64,000 nt of DNA from the NCBI GenBank assembly GCA_028724185.1, contig JAQYDN010000017.1, positions 1 to 64,000 on the forward strand. The letters run 5' to 3'. The DNA comes from Bacillota bacterium (GTDB lineage: Bacteria; Bacillota; Clostridia; Tissierellales; Peptoniphilaceae). The position numbers and the translations under genes were made by a program. Shown in pieces: positions 51,338 through 60,032 of the stretch (positions within the stretch are counted from its first letter, which is position 1; each line of letters opens with the position of its first letter). Below the pieces are notes generated by a model, which saw only the letters and a program-made list of their open reading frames with translations, ran no database searches and was not told the origin of the DNA.

Positions 51338-52872
51338 TAGACGCCTTCTACTTTTCGATCCAAAATGCCGTATTTGGTCAAGGGGTCGGCCGCGTATTGC
51401 GCCGTGTCGTAGGTGACTTGTTTTCCGCTGTTAAACGCCTCGACGTCGGACTTCTTGACGAGGTAACCGGTGACGCGGATCAAGTCGCCGTCTTCGTTGT
51501 ACGCCGACAGGTAGCGGTTGCCGAGTCTGAACCCGCCCTTAAAGATGTCGAGGACCGCCTTCGGGTTGCGCTTCGCCGTCGAATCGAACGGGAAGTGGTC
51601 GCCGACGCCGGAGGGGAAGTATTTTTGGAACTTCGCCGCTTGACGAAGGTGGGTATAGAGATCCGGCTCGTGACCGATCGGAATGCGGTGTGCCGCCGTC
51701 GTCCCCTCGTCGTTTGCCGCGCCGACTTGGGCGTGGAGCATAAAACGGTGGTTCCACACGGGGCTGTAAGCGGATTGAAATTCGCCGATGCGCGCCTCAA
51801 TCGCATCCATGACGCGCGTACCCATCTCGTCGGCGACTTCGTCGGTGCCGTAGCGCGCCTCGATGCCGTCGTAGGCAAGCAGGACTTCAGTGCACTCCGC
51901 GAGTCCGACGATGCCGAAGAGGCCGACGAAGTTATCGAGGTCGATCAAGTCCTCGGTGACGAGGAAGTTCGAGTCGAAAAATGCCGTCTCCTCGACGAGG
52001 TAGCGAATCTTCGATTCCATCAGATTGAGCATCGTGTCGATCGCGCGGGGAAGGTTCTCTTTAAAGAAGCCTTCGACGTCTTCGGCGCCCTCGGCGATCT
52101 TGTTTAAGCGCAGACGACTGAGCGTAAAGGCGCCGCCGTGTTTGGGAAGCGCGTTGTAGCACGATGCGATGCCGTAGTCGACCTCGCCGAAGTCCGAGCG
52201 GTAGTAGCGGTCGTTGGCAAACGCGGGGTTTGCACAGACGAGGCTCGTCTTAAGCGCCTTTTCGGCGAAGGCGTCGGGCGTCTTCTCCTCGTCGTAGAGG
52301 AGCGTCATGTTCGGCGTCACCAGTTGAAGTTCCGCCAAGAGTTCCAAAAGCATGTTGCCGGTCTTCGATTCGTAGGGACCGATGTTCGCGTGACAGAAGG
52401 AGTCGTCGATCGTGCGGTCCAGTTGAAGGAGAAAACTCTTTAGGATTGCCCGCGCCTCGTCCTCGTCGGTCTTTTCGACAAACGGCTCGAGCAAATCGTC
52501 GAGCGCGCCGATGTAGACCGGAAAGCGCGTAACGCTCGGGACGTGGTGGTAGATAATTAAAAGCGCCGTCGTCGCCTCGATGAGCGTCTTCGGAGGGTCG
52601 ATGCGCAAAAATTCGCTGCCTTCTCTTAAGTATTTTTCGTAATCGGGGAGAATGTAGCGCGGTGCGTAGGGCGCGTGTCCCTCGTCCAGGTCGCAGATCT
52701 CGCCCTTGTCGTAGAGTTCGTAAAACGCGTCGTCTTCGGCGACGGGATAGTCCATGACGTTTTCCGCGATCTTCGCGAGGCGGTACGTCTGTTGTTCGTA
52801 TGTCTGTGCCCGATCCTGTTGAATATCTTTAACTGCATCTCTCACACTGTCTACTGTAAAAAAGCGTTCCAT
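51337..52872 (-). CDS. yjjI: YjjI-family glycyl-radical enzyme of unknown substrate
   Basis: A 511-residue glycyl-radical enzyme of the YjjI (DUF3029) family, shorter than pyruvate formate-lyase. The C-terminal radical site is IRVTGYLVKKSD with Gly469, and the likely thiyl Cys is in GIASCYNALPKHGGAFT (about residue 247). The reaction is not known for the family. Of two ATGs after GGAGG, the second (52872) has the better 6-base spacing. It is transcribed with its activase and divergent from a Crp/Fnr-type gene. Confidence 0.9.
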   Translation of the reverse strand: MERFFTVDSVRDAVKDIQQDRAQTYEQQTYRLAKIAENVMDYPVAEDDAFYELYDKGEICDLDEGHAPYAPRYILPDYEKYLREGSEFLRIDPPKTLIEATTALLIIYHHVPSVTRFPVYIGALDDLLEPFVEKTDEDEARAILKSFLLQLDRTIDDSFCHANIGPYESKTGNMLLELLAELQLVTPNMTLLYDEEKTPDAFAEKALKTSLVCANPAFANDRYYRSDFGEVDYGIASCYNALPKHGGAFTLSRLRLNKIAEGAEDVEGFFKENLPRAIDTMLNLMESKIRYLVEETAFFDSNFLVTEDLIDLDNFVGLFGIVGLAECTEVLLAYDGIEARYGTDEVADEMGTRVMDAIEARIGEFQSAYSPVWNHRFMLHAQVGAANDEGTTAAHRIPIGHEPDLYTHLRQAAKFQKYFPSGVGDHFPFDSTAKRNPKAVLDIFKGGFRLGNRYLSAYNEDGDLIRVTGYLVKKSDVEAFNSGKQVTYDTAQYAADPLTKYGILDRKVEGV

Positions 52873-52906
52873 CATTGGCCTCCTCTTCCCTTTTTTCCTT
52901 ATCTAT

Positions 52907-52951
52907 AGTATATACTCTAAGGGAAGAAAAAAAGATGCCAAATGGCACCTT
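52907..52951. promoter_or_regulatory. Overlapping divergent promoters with a class II activator palindrome
   Basis: The palindrome AGTATATACT (52907-52916) gives a -10 TATACT on both strands. Near it is the inverted repeat AAGATGCCA-AA-TGGCACCTT (52932-52951). For the yjjI promoter (+1 about 52900) the centre of this repeat is at -41.5, and the -35 (TCTTTT) is not consensus. Confidence 0.6.
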
Positions 52952-52963
52952 TAAGGAGGATCT

Positions 52964-53581
52964 ATGAATTTTTCAGACCTTTTTTCAGACAAACGGCTGC
53001 GCGGTCGACGCCGCTTTCGAAAGGGCGAGCGTCTCCTGGACCCCGACAGCGAGCACTACGCGATTATTCTCCTGGAGTCGGGAACCGTCGAGGTCTCCCG
53101 CTACGACATAAGCGGCGCACGCCTCCTGCAAAATTTTATGAGCGCGCCGCAGTGCTTCGGCCTCATCGAATCCTTCGCCGAGGCGCCGTTGCTCTCGGGA
53201 ATCCGAGCGCTGAGCGACGGAACGTTTTACGCGCTTTCGCCGGACGATGCGCTCTTCGAGGACAAGGCGTTTTTAACATTGATGCTCACCTACGTCTCCT
53301 CTCTCTACGAGGAAGATATTCGGCGGAGCGTCTTTGAAAAGCGCATGTCGGGCAGGGAGCGGGTGCTCTTTACGATCTTTCGCATGACGCGTCCGCCCTT
53401 TCCCTACACCCTCCCCCTCAAGCGGGAGGACCTCGCCGATCTCTTGGGGATCGCGAGGCGCAGTCTCTACCGCTACTTAAGCGAATTGGAAGAGGAGGGG
53501 TTTCTCGCGCGAAAGGGCGGGAAAATCGTCATCTCCGAGGCGGCCTACGACGCCATGGGCGATGTCTTCGGCGCACTGTAG
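52964..53581 (+). CDS. Crp/Fnr-family transcription regulator
   Basis: A 205-residue regulator: N-terminal cyclic-nucleotide-type beta barrel (about 10-115) and C-terminal helix-turn-helix (about 150-195, LKREDLADLLGIARRSLYRY, LSELEEEGFLARKGG). It lacks the Cys cluster of Fnr and the full cAMP-binding motif, so the signal is unknown. AAGGAGG precedes the ATG. It is divergent from yjjI and probably its activator. Confidence 0.9.
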   Translation: MNFSDLFSDKRLRGRRRFRKGERLLDPDSEHYAIILLESGTVEVSRYDISGARLLQNFMSAPQCFGLIESFAEAPLLSGIRALSDGTFYALSPDDALFEDKAFLTLMLTYVSSLYEEDIRRSVFEKRMSGRERVLFTIFRMTRPPFPYTLPLKREDLADLLGIARRSLYRYLSELEEEGFLARKGGKIVISEAAYDAMGDVFGAL

Positions 53582-53597
53582 CGGCGTTTATCGCAAT

Positions 53598-53627
53598 AAA
53601 AAATCTCGGGAATCCCCGAGATTTTTT
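53598..53627. terminator. Bidirectional terminator between crp-type and MATE genes
   Basis: AAATCTCGGG-AAT-CCCCGAGATTT with A- and T-runs on each side. Confidence 0.88.
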
Positions 53628-54979
53628 TATTCGATATCGGCGGGCAAGTCGGCGCGCCACTTACCCTTCACGTAGTAAGCGATCGTGAGGATAAAGGTAA
53701 AGATCCAGCTGATCGGGTAGCTCCAGTAGATGATGCCGATGTCTTTAAACATGGGCATAGCGATAAAGATCCAACCGATCCGCACGACGAACATGCCGAT
53801 CAGGGTAATGATCATAAGGGGTATCGCGGTCCCGCTTCCCCGCACGGCGCCGGAGAGTACCTCGGTAAAGGAAAAGATCACGTAGAACGGTGCCAGAATC
53901 CGGATCATCTCGGCGCCGTAGAAGATGACGTCCTTGTCTCCCGTAAAGATCCGCATAAGCGGCTCGCGGAAGATGATAAGCATCGAGGAGACGACGACGA
54001 CAAAAGCTGCCGACATGAGCGTCGAGGTGCGGATGCCCTTCGAAAGGCGCTTCGACTTTCTCGCGCCGATGTTTTGACCGACGAAGGTCGTGATCGCGAG
54101 CGCAAACGCCTCGAGCGAAGTAAAGACGAAGCCGTCGACCCGGCTCGCCGCCGCAACGCCCGCGATCGCTTGGGCGCCGAAGACGTTGATTTGCGCTTGG
54201 ATGATGACGTTTGAAAGGGAGATCATCCCCCCGGAGATCCCCGCGGGCAGACCGATGTCGAAGATGCGCTTTAAGGTGTCCTTGTGAAAGCGGATCTTCT
54301 TTAAGCTCAAGCGGTAGATATCCGTCGTGTCCATCAAACTCAAGATGACGAGGACGCCCGAGACGGATTGGGCGAGCGCCGTCGCGATGCCGGCGCCGAT
54401 CGCGCCGAATTTCAATCCCGCGACAAAGACGAGGTCGAGGATGATGTTTAAGACGGCGGAGACGGCGAGGAAGTTAAAGGGTCTCACGCTGTCGCCGACG
54501 CTTCGAAGCACCGCCGATCCCATGTTGTAGACCATCACAGGCATCATGCCCGCAAAGACGATGCGCAGGTAATTCGTCGCCGGCCCGATGACATCCGCCG
54601 GCGTATCGATCCACTTTAAGAACTGTCCCGACAAGATGACCGTCACGACCGTAAGGGCGAGACCGCCGTAGACGGCGATCGCAAAGTTCGTGTGGACCGC
54701 CTTCGACAGTTCCTTTCGATCTTTCGCCCCGTAGTATTGAGCGACCAACACCGACGCCCCGGTGGATAAGCCCATAAACAGTGCGACGACGAGAACCGTA
54801 ATCGGCCCCGACGCGCCGATCGCCGCCATGTCCACCTTTCCCGCAAAACGACCGACGATCAAGAGGTCGACGGTGTTATAAAGCTGTTGCAACAGCGCCG
54901 AAAGCAAAAGAGGCAGTGTAAAGGTCAGCAAACTCTTCCAAATGACGCCCTGCGTTAAATCTACATTCTCACGTTTCAT
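53627..54979 (-). CDS. MATE-family efflux transporter
   Basis: A 450-residue membrane protein with 12 helices and the MATE opening TFTLPLLLSALLQQLYNTVDLLIVGRF. It would export drugs or metabolites in exchange for sodium or protons; the substrate cannot be read from sequence. It stands alone, with a weak ribosome site (GGGTGGG). Confidence 0.9.
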   Translation of the reverse strand: MKRENVDLTQGVIWKSLLTFTLPLLLSALLQQLYNTVDLLIVGRFAGKVDMAAIGASGPITVLVVALFMGLSTGASVLVAQYYGAKDRKELSKAVHTNFAIAVYGGLALTVVTVILSGQFLKWIDTPADVIGPATNYLRIVFAGMMPVMVYNMGSAVLRSVGDSVRPFNFLAVSAVLNIILDLVFVAGLKFGAIGAGIATALAQSVSGVLVILSLMDTTDIYRLSLKKIRFHKDTLKRIFDIGLPAGISGGMISLSNVIIQAQINVFGAQAIAGVAAASRVDGFVFTSLEAFALAITTFVGQNIGARKSKRLSKGIRTSTLMSAAFVVVVSSMLIIFREPLMRIFTGDKDVIFYGAEMIRILAPFYVIFSFTEVLSGAVRGSGTAIPLMIITLIGMFVVRIGWIFIAMPMFKDIGIIYWSYPISWIFTFILTIAYYVKGKWRADLPADIE

Positions 54980-55059
54980 ACACCCACCCTTTCTTTAACA
55001 CCTGTGCGTTCACGACATTCCTTACACGCCTTGGTCTATGCGCGTTCACATATTTAAAT

Positions 55060-55087
55060 AACGACACCGCGAAGACGCGGCGTCGTT
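55060..55087. terminator. Hairpin after proC
   Basis: AACGACACCGCG (55060-55071) with CGCGGCGTCGTT (55076-55087), one mismatch. On the minus strand an AT-rich but not T-only stretch follows, so it is a weak terminator or a leader hairpin of the MATE gene. Confidence 0.45.
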
Positions 55088-55164
55088 ACGATCCCTTACA
55101 TATTTCAAAGCTCAAGGAGTAATTGTACCACGAACGAGCTTCTATTTCACCTTTTTTTATAAAT

Positions 55165-55923
55165 TTACGATAAAGATTTTCCCTTTTCCACGGTCTTTAT
55201 AATCGACTGCGCGCACGCGTGGCGCACGCCCGCCTCCTCCAGTGCCAGGACGCCTTCGATCGTCGCACCGCCCGGGGAGGTCACCATGTCCTTTAACTCG
55301 CCCGGGTGAAGCTTCTCCTGAAGGAGTTGTTCGCAGCTTCCGGCGACTGCGGCGGCCGCGAGCTTATAGGTATCCGCCCGCTTCATGCCACACTTGCAGG
55401 CCCCGTCCGAGAACCCCTCGACGATCATCGCGACAAAAGCCGGCGTCGCCCCGGTGAGCGCGGTGACGATGTCCAGGTTCTTCTCGTCCATCTCCATCAC
55501 GAGGCCCGCGGGGTCCAAGAGCGCCTCGAACTCGCGTTTTTCCTCCGCGCTCATAGCGTAGCCCGGGGTATAGACGACGACGCCCTCCCCGACCTTGATC
55601 GGCGTATTCGGCAAGATGCGAATGATCTTTTCCGTCGGCGCCATCTCCTGCAGCTGTTCGACGCTCACGCCGGCCGCCATCGAGACGATGATCTGTCCCT
55701 CTATCTTGCCCGAGATCTCCTCCATCACCTCGGCGACCTTATTGGGCTTGACCGCCAGGAAGATGATGTCGCTCTTGTCGACGATCTCGGCGTTGTTCCG
55801 CGTTTGGAACGTGTCGATGTCCCTTTCGTGGGGACACGCGACGAAGAGGTCGTGACCGTCTTTTAAAAACAATTCGTAAAACGCTCGCCCCATATTACCG
55901 AGGCCGATGATACCGATATTCAT
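55165..55923 (-). CDS. proC: Pyrroline-5-carboxylate reductase
   Basis: A 252-residue P5C reductase: NAD(P) motif GLGNMGRAF at residues 6-14, AVKPNKVAEVM, ILPNTPIKVGEG and the C-terminal dimer signature ELKDMVTSPGGATIEGVLALE. It makes proline from pyrroline-5-carboxylate; in amino acid fermenters it can also run in proline metabolism. It is divergent from the CHR operon. Confidence 0.95.
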   Translation of the reverse strand: MNIGIIGLGNMGRAFYELFLKDGHDLFVACPHERDIDTFQTRNNAEIVDKSDIIFLAVKPNKVAEVMEEISGKIEGQIIVSMAAGVSVEQLQEMAPTEKIIRILPNTPIKVGEGVVVYTPGYAMSAEEKREFEALLDPAGLVMEMDEKNLDIVTALTGATPAFVAMIVEGFSDGACKCGMKRADTYKLAAAAVAGSCEQLLQEKLHPGELKDMVTSPGGATIEGVLALEEAGVRHACAQSIIKTVEKGKSLS

Positions 55924-55947
55924 ATGCCTTCACCCTTTCTTGCTTTC

Positions 55948-55976
55948 TTGATGTCGATTTCTAATTACAGTATACT
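55948..55976 (+). promoter_or_regulatory. Promoter of the CHR-EIIC-CHR operon
   Basis: -35 TTGATG (55948-55953), 17 bp, -10 TATACT (55971-55976). The expected start is right at the ribosome site, giving a very short leader. Confidence 0.7.
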
Positions 55977-55995
55977 ATGGCTTAGGAGGTTCTGC

Positions 55996-56577
55996 ATGGA
56001 TAAGCCTATTTCGCTATGGAAACTTTTTTTAATTTTTCTTAAGATCAACACTTTTACCTTCGGCGGCGGCTACACGATCGTGCCGATTATCCGCGAAGAA
56101 TTTGTCAATAAACTGGAACTTATCGACGACGGCGAAATGCTCGACATCGTCGCCCTCTCCCAATCCGGTCCCGGCGCCATGGCCGTCTCGGCCTCTCTTT
56201 TAACGGGGTACCGACTGAGAGGGGCCCCCGGCGCCTTTACCTGTCTGTTCGCGAGCGTTCTCCCCTGCCTCGTTATCATTCTTTCGATCAACTTGGCATA
56301 TCAGGAGTTTCGCTCGAATTTTTTTGTCAACGCCGCCCTCGTCGGCATCAGCGGCGTCATTTCCGCCGTCCTGCTGCTCACGACCTGGCGTATGGGTAAG
56401 CACGCCCTCCAGGAAGACCGCCTCTTTTCGATCGTCATGATCATCGGCGCGACCGTCCTCGGAGCTTTCACCGACATCAACACGGGAATTATCATTTTAC
56501 TTATGGGTTTTTCGGGCATCTTTATCACGAAACTCGAAGAGCACCGAGGAGAAGATCAAAAAGGGGATGACCAATGA
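55996..56577 (+). CDS. Chromate transporter-family protein, first half
   Basis: A 193-residue CHR-family membrane protein with the family opening FLKINTFTFGGGYTIVPII and the SQSGPGAMAVSASLLTGYRL motif. Bacillota often encode the two CHR halves separately and they assemble as a pair; transport of chromate/sulfate is the textbook role, though many short CHR proteins have unknown substrates. The ATG at 55996 follows AGGAGG. It overlaps the next gene by 4 bases. Confidence 0.88.
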   Translation: MDKPISLWKLFLIFLKINTFTFGGGYTIVPIIREEFVNKLELIDDGEMLDIVALSQSGPGAMAVSASLLTGYRLRGAPGAFTCLFASVLPCLVIILSINLAYQEFRSNFFVNAALVGISGVISAVLLLTTWRMGKHALQEDRLFSIVMIIGATVLGAFTDINTGIIILLMGFSGIFITKLEEHRGEDQKGDDQ

Positions 56578-57593
56578 AAGAGTTTTTACGTAAAAAAGAT
56601 ATCCACCCCGGCTTTCAAACCTACGGTATCGACGCACTGGGCGCCATGGCCTACGGTCTGTTCGCCACGCTTTTGGTCGGAACGATCCTAAACACCATCG
56701 GCTCTCAGCTGAACATTTCGTTTCTAACCGACTTTATCTGGCCGATGGCCCAACAGGCGACCGGCCCCGCGATCGCGATCTCCATCGCCTACGCCTTAAA
56801 CGCGCCGCCCCTCGTCTTATTCGCATCGGCCGTCGTCGGCGCGGGCAGCTACGACATCGGCGGTCCCGTCGCCGTCTACATCGCCGCCATCATCGCGGCG
56901 GAATGCGGAAAGATGATCAGCAAAGAGACCCGCATCGACATCCTGCTGACCCCGGCCGTCACGGTTCTTTCGGGGATGATCGTCGCCCACCTGATCGGCC
57001 CGTCGATTCAATGGTTTATGGAAAGCATCGGGAAGATGATCATGGTCTCGACCGAACAACAGCCCTTCCTGATGGGGATTCTCGTCTCCACGATCGTCGG
57101 CATCGCGCTCACGCTCCCCATCTCGAGCGCCGCGATCTGTATGATGCTCTCCCTCGCGGGACTCGCGGGCGGGGCGGCGACGATCGGCTGTTCGGCGCAG
57201 ATGATCGGCTTTGCCGTGATCTCCTTTAAGGACAACGGCTTCGACGGGTTCTTCGCCCAGTCGCTCGGAACGAGCATGCTCCAAATGCCGAATATCGTGA
57301 AAAACCCGCGCATTTGGATTCCGCCGACCCTGGCGGGGGCGATTATATCGCCGCTTTCGACGGTGGTCTTTCGCTTGGAAAACACCCCGCTCGGCAGCGG
57401 CATGGGGACGAGCGGCCTCGTCGGACAGATCGGAACGATCCAGGCGATGGAAGGCGCGATGCCCTTTGCCGAACTCGTACTCGTCATCGTCCTGCTCCAC
57501 ATCGTCTTGCCGGGCGCGTTGAGCTATTTCTTCTACCGCATCCTTAAAAAGATCGATTGGATTCGCGACGGCGACATGATCTTAGAGATTTAG
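56574..57593 (+). CDS. PTS EIIC-like membrane protein between the two CHR halves
   Basis: A 339-residue, roughly ten-helix protein of the EIIC-like family (PF13303 type): KKDIHPGFQTYGIDALGAMAYGLF-like start with GIDALGAMAYG, a GAGSYDIGGPVAVYIA loop and GCSAQMIGFAVISF. No EIIA, EIIB or HPr gene is nearby, so sugar phosphorylation is doubtful. It overlaps the first CHR half by 4 bases and is followed after 8 bases by the second, so its product is made together with both. Confidence 0.82.
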   Translation: MKEFLRKKDIHPGFQTYGIDALGAMAYGLFATLLVGTILNTIGSQLNISFLTDFIWPMAQQATGPAIAISIAYALNAPPLVLFASAVVGAGSYDIGGPVAVYIAAIIAAECGKMISKETRIDILLTPAVTVLSGMIVAHLIGPSIQWFMESIGKMIMVSTEQQPFLMGILVSTIVGIALTLPISSAAICMMLSLAGLAGGAATIGCSAQMIGFAVISFKDNGFDGFFAQSLGTSMLQMPNIVKNPRIWIPPTLAGAIISPLSTVVFRLENTPLGSGMGTSGLVGQIGTIQAMEGAMPFAELVLVIVLLHIVLPGALSYFFYRILKKIDWIRDGDMILEI

Positions 57594-57601
57594 GTGCCGC
57601 C

Positions 57602-58156
57602 ATGCAGCTTTTGAAATTACTCTTTATCTTTTTCAAAGTAGGGCTATTTTCATTCGGCGGCGGCTACGCAACCATTCCGCTCATCCAACAATACATCGTC
57701 GAGGGCGAACAATGGCTCACCATGACGCAGTTTACCGACCTCGTCACCATCAGCCAAATGACGCCCGGCCCGATCGCCATCAACAGCGCGACCTTCGTCG
57801 GCGCACAGGTCGCGGGCGTCCCCGGCTCGATCGTCGCGACCGTCGGCGTCACGATGCCGCAATCCATCGTGATGTTGGCACTCGGCTACTACCTCTTTAC
57901 GAAACAGCGCACGTTTAAGATCATGGACATGATCTTGAGGGGAATCAAGGCAGGCATCATCGGCCTGATCTTTATCGCCTCTTGCTACATGCTCCAAAAC
58001 GCCCTGTGGCCGGACGGCGGCGGATTCGAAGTCGTCGCGCTCGTCACCTTTATCATCGGCTTCTACCTCTACCATAAGCACGTCGACTTAATTCGCATCA
58101 TCGCCATCGGCGCGATCTTAGGGATTATACTGAAGTTGGTCCTGACGCTTTTGTAG
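57602..58156 (+). CDS. Chromate transporter-family protein, second half
   Basis: A 184-residue CHR-family half: FFKVGLFSFGGGYATIPLI and TISQMTPGPIAINSATFVG, matching in order the motifs of the first half. The ATG at 57602 follows AGGTG overlapping the previous stop. It ends in a strong terminator. Confidence 0.88.
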   Translation: MQLLKLLFIFFKVGLFSFGGGYATIPLIQQYIVEGEQWLTMTQFTDLVTISQMTPGPIAINSATFVGAQVAGVPGSIVATVGVTMPQSIVMLALGYYLFTKQRTFKIMDMILRGIKAGIIGLIFIASCYMLQNALWPDGGGFEVVALVTFIIGFYLYHKHVDLIRIIAIGAILGIILKLVLTLL

Positions 58157-58172
58157 CGATACGCTCCATATA

Positions 58173-58203
58173 AAAAAGCACTTCCGCGGAAGTGCTTTTT
58201 TAT
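58173..58203 (+). terminator. Terminator of the CHR operon
   Basis: AAAAAGCACTTCC-GC-GGAAGTGCTTTTT with A- and T-runs on both sides. Confidence 0.9.
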
Positions 58204-58550
58204 ATACTTATGGAAAGATGTCTCATCTGTTTCGTTGCATCTTTCACCCATTTGCTTAAATGGTTTCTCCACTTGTATACTACCATATCCGAAGGTAAAT
58301 AAATCAACGATCGCGTAAATAGTTGGTAAACCACAGAAAAAGACAGATTTGGCACTTTCGCTCCGGATATCTGTTAAGAACTTCCCTTTTCCTTGGGAAA
58401 ACGTCACTTTCTGTCTTTAGTGTGCAAAAATATAGCTCTCGAACCGCGCGCGCCGACCGCTCTTTCGTTTTTTACCTCGACACGTGGAAAAACTCTCTCC
58501 GTTCGACACGCGCGGGCGAAAACTGGTAAAATAAACGAAAGAGGTGAACG
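58204..58550. other. Upstream region of glpK
   Basis: About 350 bases without a gene. AAAGACAG (58339-58346) could pair with CTGTCTTT (58410-58417) across about 60 bases that contain a smaller TTCCC/GGGAA hairpin. A -10-like TAAAAT lies near 58527. I cannot match it to a known RNA family. Confidence 0.35.
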
Positions 58551-60032
58551 ATGAAATACATATTGGCAATCGACGCGGGAACGACCTCGAATCGGGCGAT
58601 TTTATTCGACGAAAACGCCCACGTCGTATCCGTCGCGCAAAAAGCATTTAAACAGTACTTTCCCCACCCTGGTTGGGTGGAACAGGACCCCTCGGAGATC
58701 CTCTCGACGACGATCGGGGTCGTCGCCGAGGCCCTCGCCAAGGCACAGATCGACAAAAAAGACGTCGTCTCCATCGGCATCACGAACCAGAGGGAAACGA
58801 CGATTCTTTGGGACAAACACACGGGACGCGCCGTCGCACCCGCCATCGTCTGGCAATGCCGGCGCACGGCCGATCGGGCAGAGGCCGTAAAAAAAGCGGG
58901 CTACGGCGATGTGGTCCGCGAAAAGACAGGCCTCGAGGTCGACGCGTATTTTTCGGCGACCAAGATCGCCTATATCCTGGATACCGTCCCCGGCGCGCGC
59001 GAAAAAGCCGAGCGCGGCGACATCCTGTTCGGCACGGTCGACAGTTTTCTGCTCTACCATCTGACGGGAGGCGTCCACGCGACCGACATGTCCAACGCCT
59101 CGCGCACGATGCTCTTTAATATCCGCACCCTCGACTGGGATCCCGAATTGCTCGAGATCTTCGATGTGCCGCGCGCCTGTCTGCCCGAGGTCATGCCGAC
59201 GGCCGCAAACTTCGGCAAGACGCTCCCCTCGCACTTCGGGCTGGAAATCCCGATCGCCGGCATGATCGGCGACCAGCAATCCGCGCTCTTCGGCGAGCAA
59301 TGTTTCGACGTGGGCGAGGTCAAAAGCACCTTCGGCACGGGCGCCTTTATCCTCATGAATACGGGACATAAGCCGGTTTACAGCCACTACGGATTGCTCT
59401 CTTCCTATGCCTGGGACATCGGCGAGGGGCCGGTCTATGCGATGGAAGGGAGCATTTTCGCCTGTGGAAGCATCATCGAGTGGCTGAGGGAGGACTTAAA
59501 GGTCATCGAATCCGCCGAGGAGACCGAGGCCCTCGCGAGAAGCGTCGAAGGGGAAAACCCCGTCGTCTTCGTCCCCGCCTTCACGGGACTCGGCACACCC
59601 TATTGGGACGCCGAGGCGCGCGGCACCGTCTTCGGCATCAGCCGAAGCACGGGTAGGGCCCATCTCGTCAAGGCGTCTTTGGATGCGATCGCGCTGATGA
59701 CCGCCGATGTCATCGACGCGATGGAAAAGGATCTAAAGGACGGACACGACCGCATCCTCGTCGACGGCGGCGTCAGCCAAAACGACTACCTCCTCGAAGT
59801 CTTAGCCGACATCATCGGGCGCGAGGTACACCGCCCCGCCCTCGTCGAGACGACGGCCCTGGGCGCGGCCTTTATGGCGGGCCTGGGTTGCGGGCTCTAC
59901 ACCGACCTTTCGGACATAAAAAAACGCGCCTCCGAGGCGCGCATTATCAAGCCTTCGGGCGAGGATTACCGCGACCTCAGGCGCCGTTGGCACCGGGCGG
60001 TCGATGTCACCGTCACCCGTCACATCGACTGA
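58551..60032 (+). CDS. glpK: Glycerol kinase
   Basis: A 493-residue FGGY-family kinase: opens AIDAGTTSNRAILFD, has the substrate signature WQCRRTADR, GDQQSALFGEQCF and the C-terminal DGGVSQNDYLLEVLADI. It phosphorylates glycerol. No glpF or glpD is adjacent. The ATG follows GAGGTG. Its 3' end overlaps the converging nfo gene by 13 bases. Confidence 0.95.
   Translation: MKYILAIDAGTTSNRAILFDENAHVVSVAQKAFKQYFPHPGWVEQDPSEILSTTIGVVAEALAKAQIDKKDVVSIGITNQRETTILWDKHTGRAVAPAIVWQCRRTADRAEAVKKAGYGDVVREKTGLEVDAYFSATKIAYILDTVPGAREKAERGDILFGTVDSFLLYHLTGGVHATDMSNASRTMLFNIRTLDWDPELLEIFDVPRACLPEVMPTAANFGKTLPSHFGLEIPIAGMIGDQQSALFGEQCFDVGEVKSTFGTGAFILMNTGHKPVYSHYGLLSSYAWDIGEGPVYAMEGSIFACGSIIEWLREDLKVIESAEETEALARSVEGENPVVFVPAFTGLGTPYWDAEARGTVFGISRSTGRAHLVKASLDAIALMTADVIDAMEKDLKDGHDRILVDGGVSQNDYLLEVLADIIGREVHRPALVETTALGAAFMAGLGCGLYTDLSDIKKRASEARIIKPSGEDYRDLRRRWHRAVDVTVTRHID

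Noticed and set aside
52964..53581. Oxygen-sensing Fnr
   Set aside because: The N-terminal cluster-binding cysteines of Fnr are absent.
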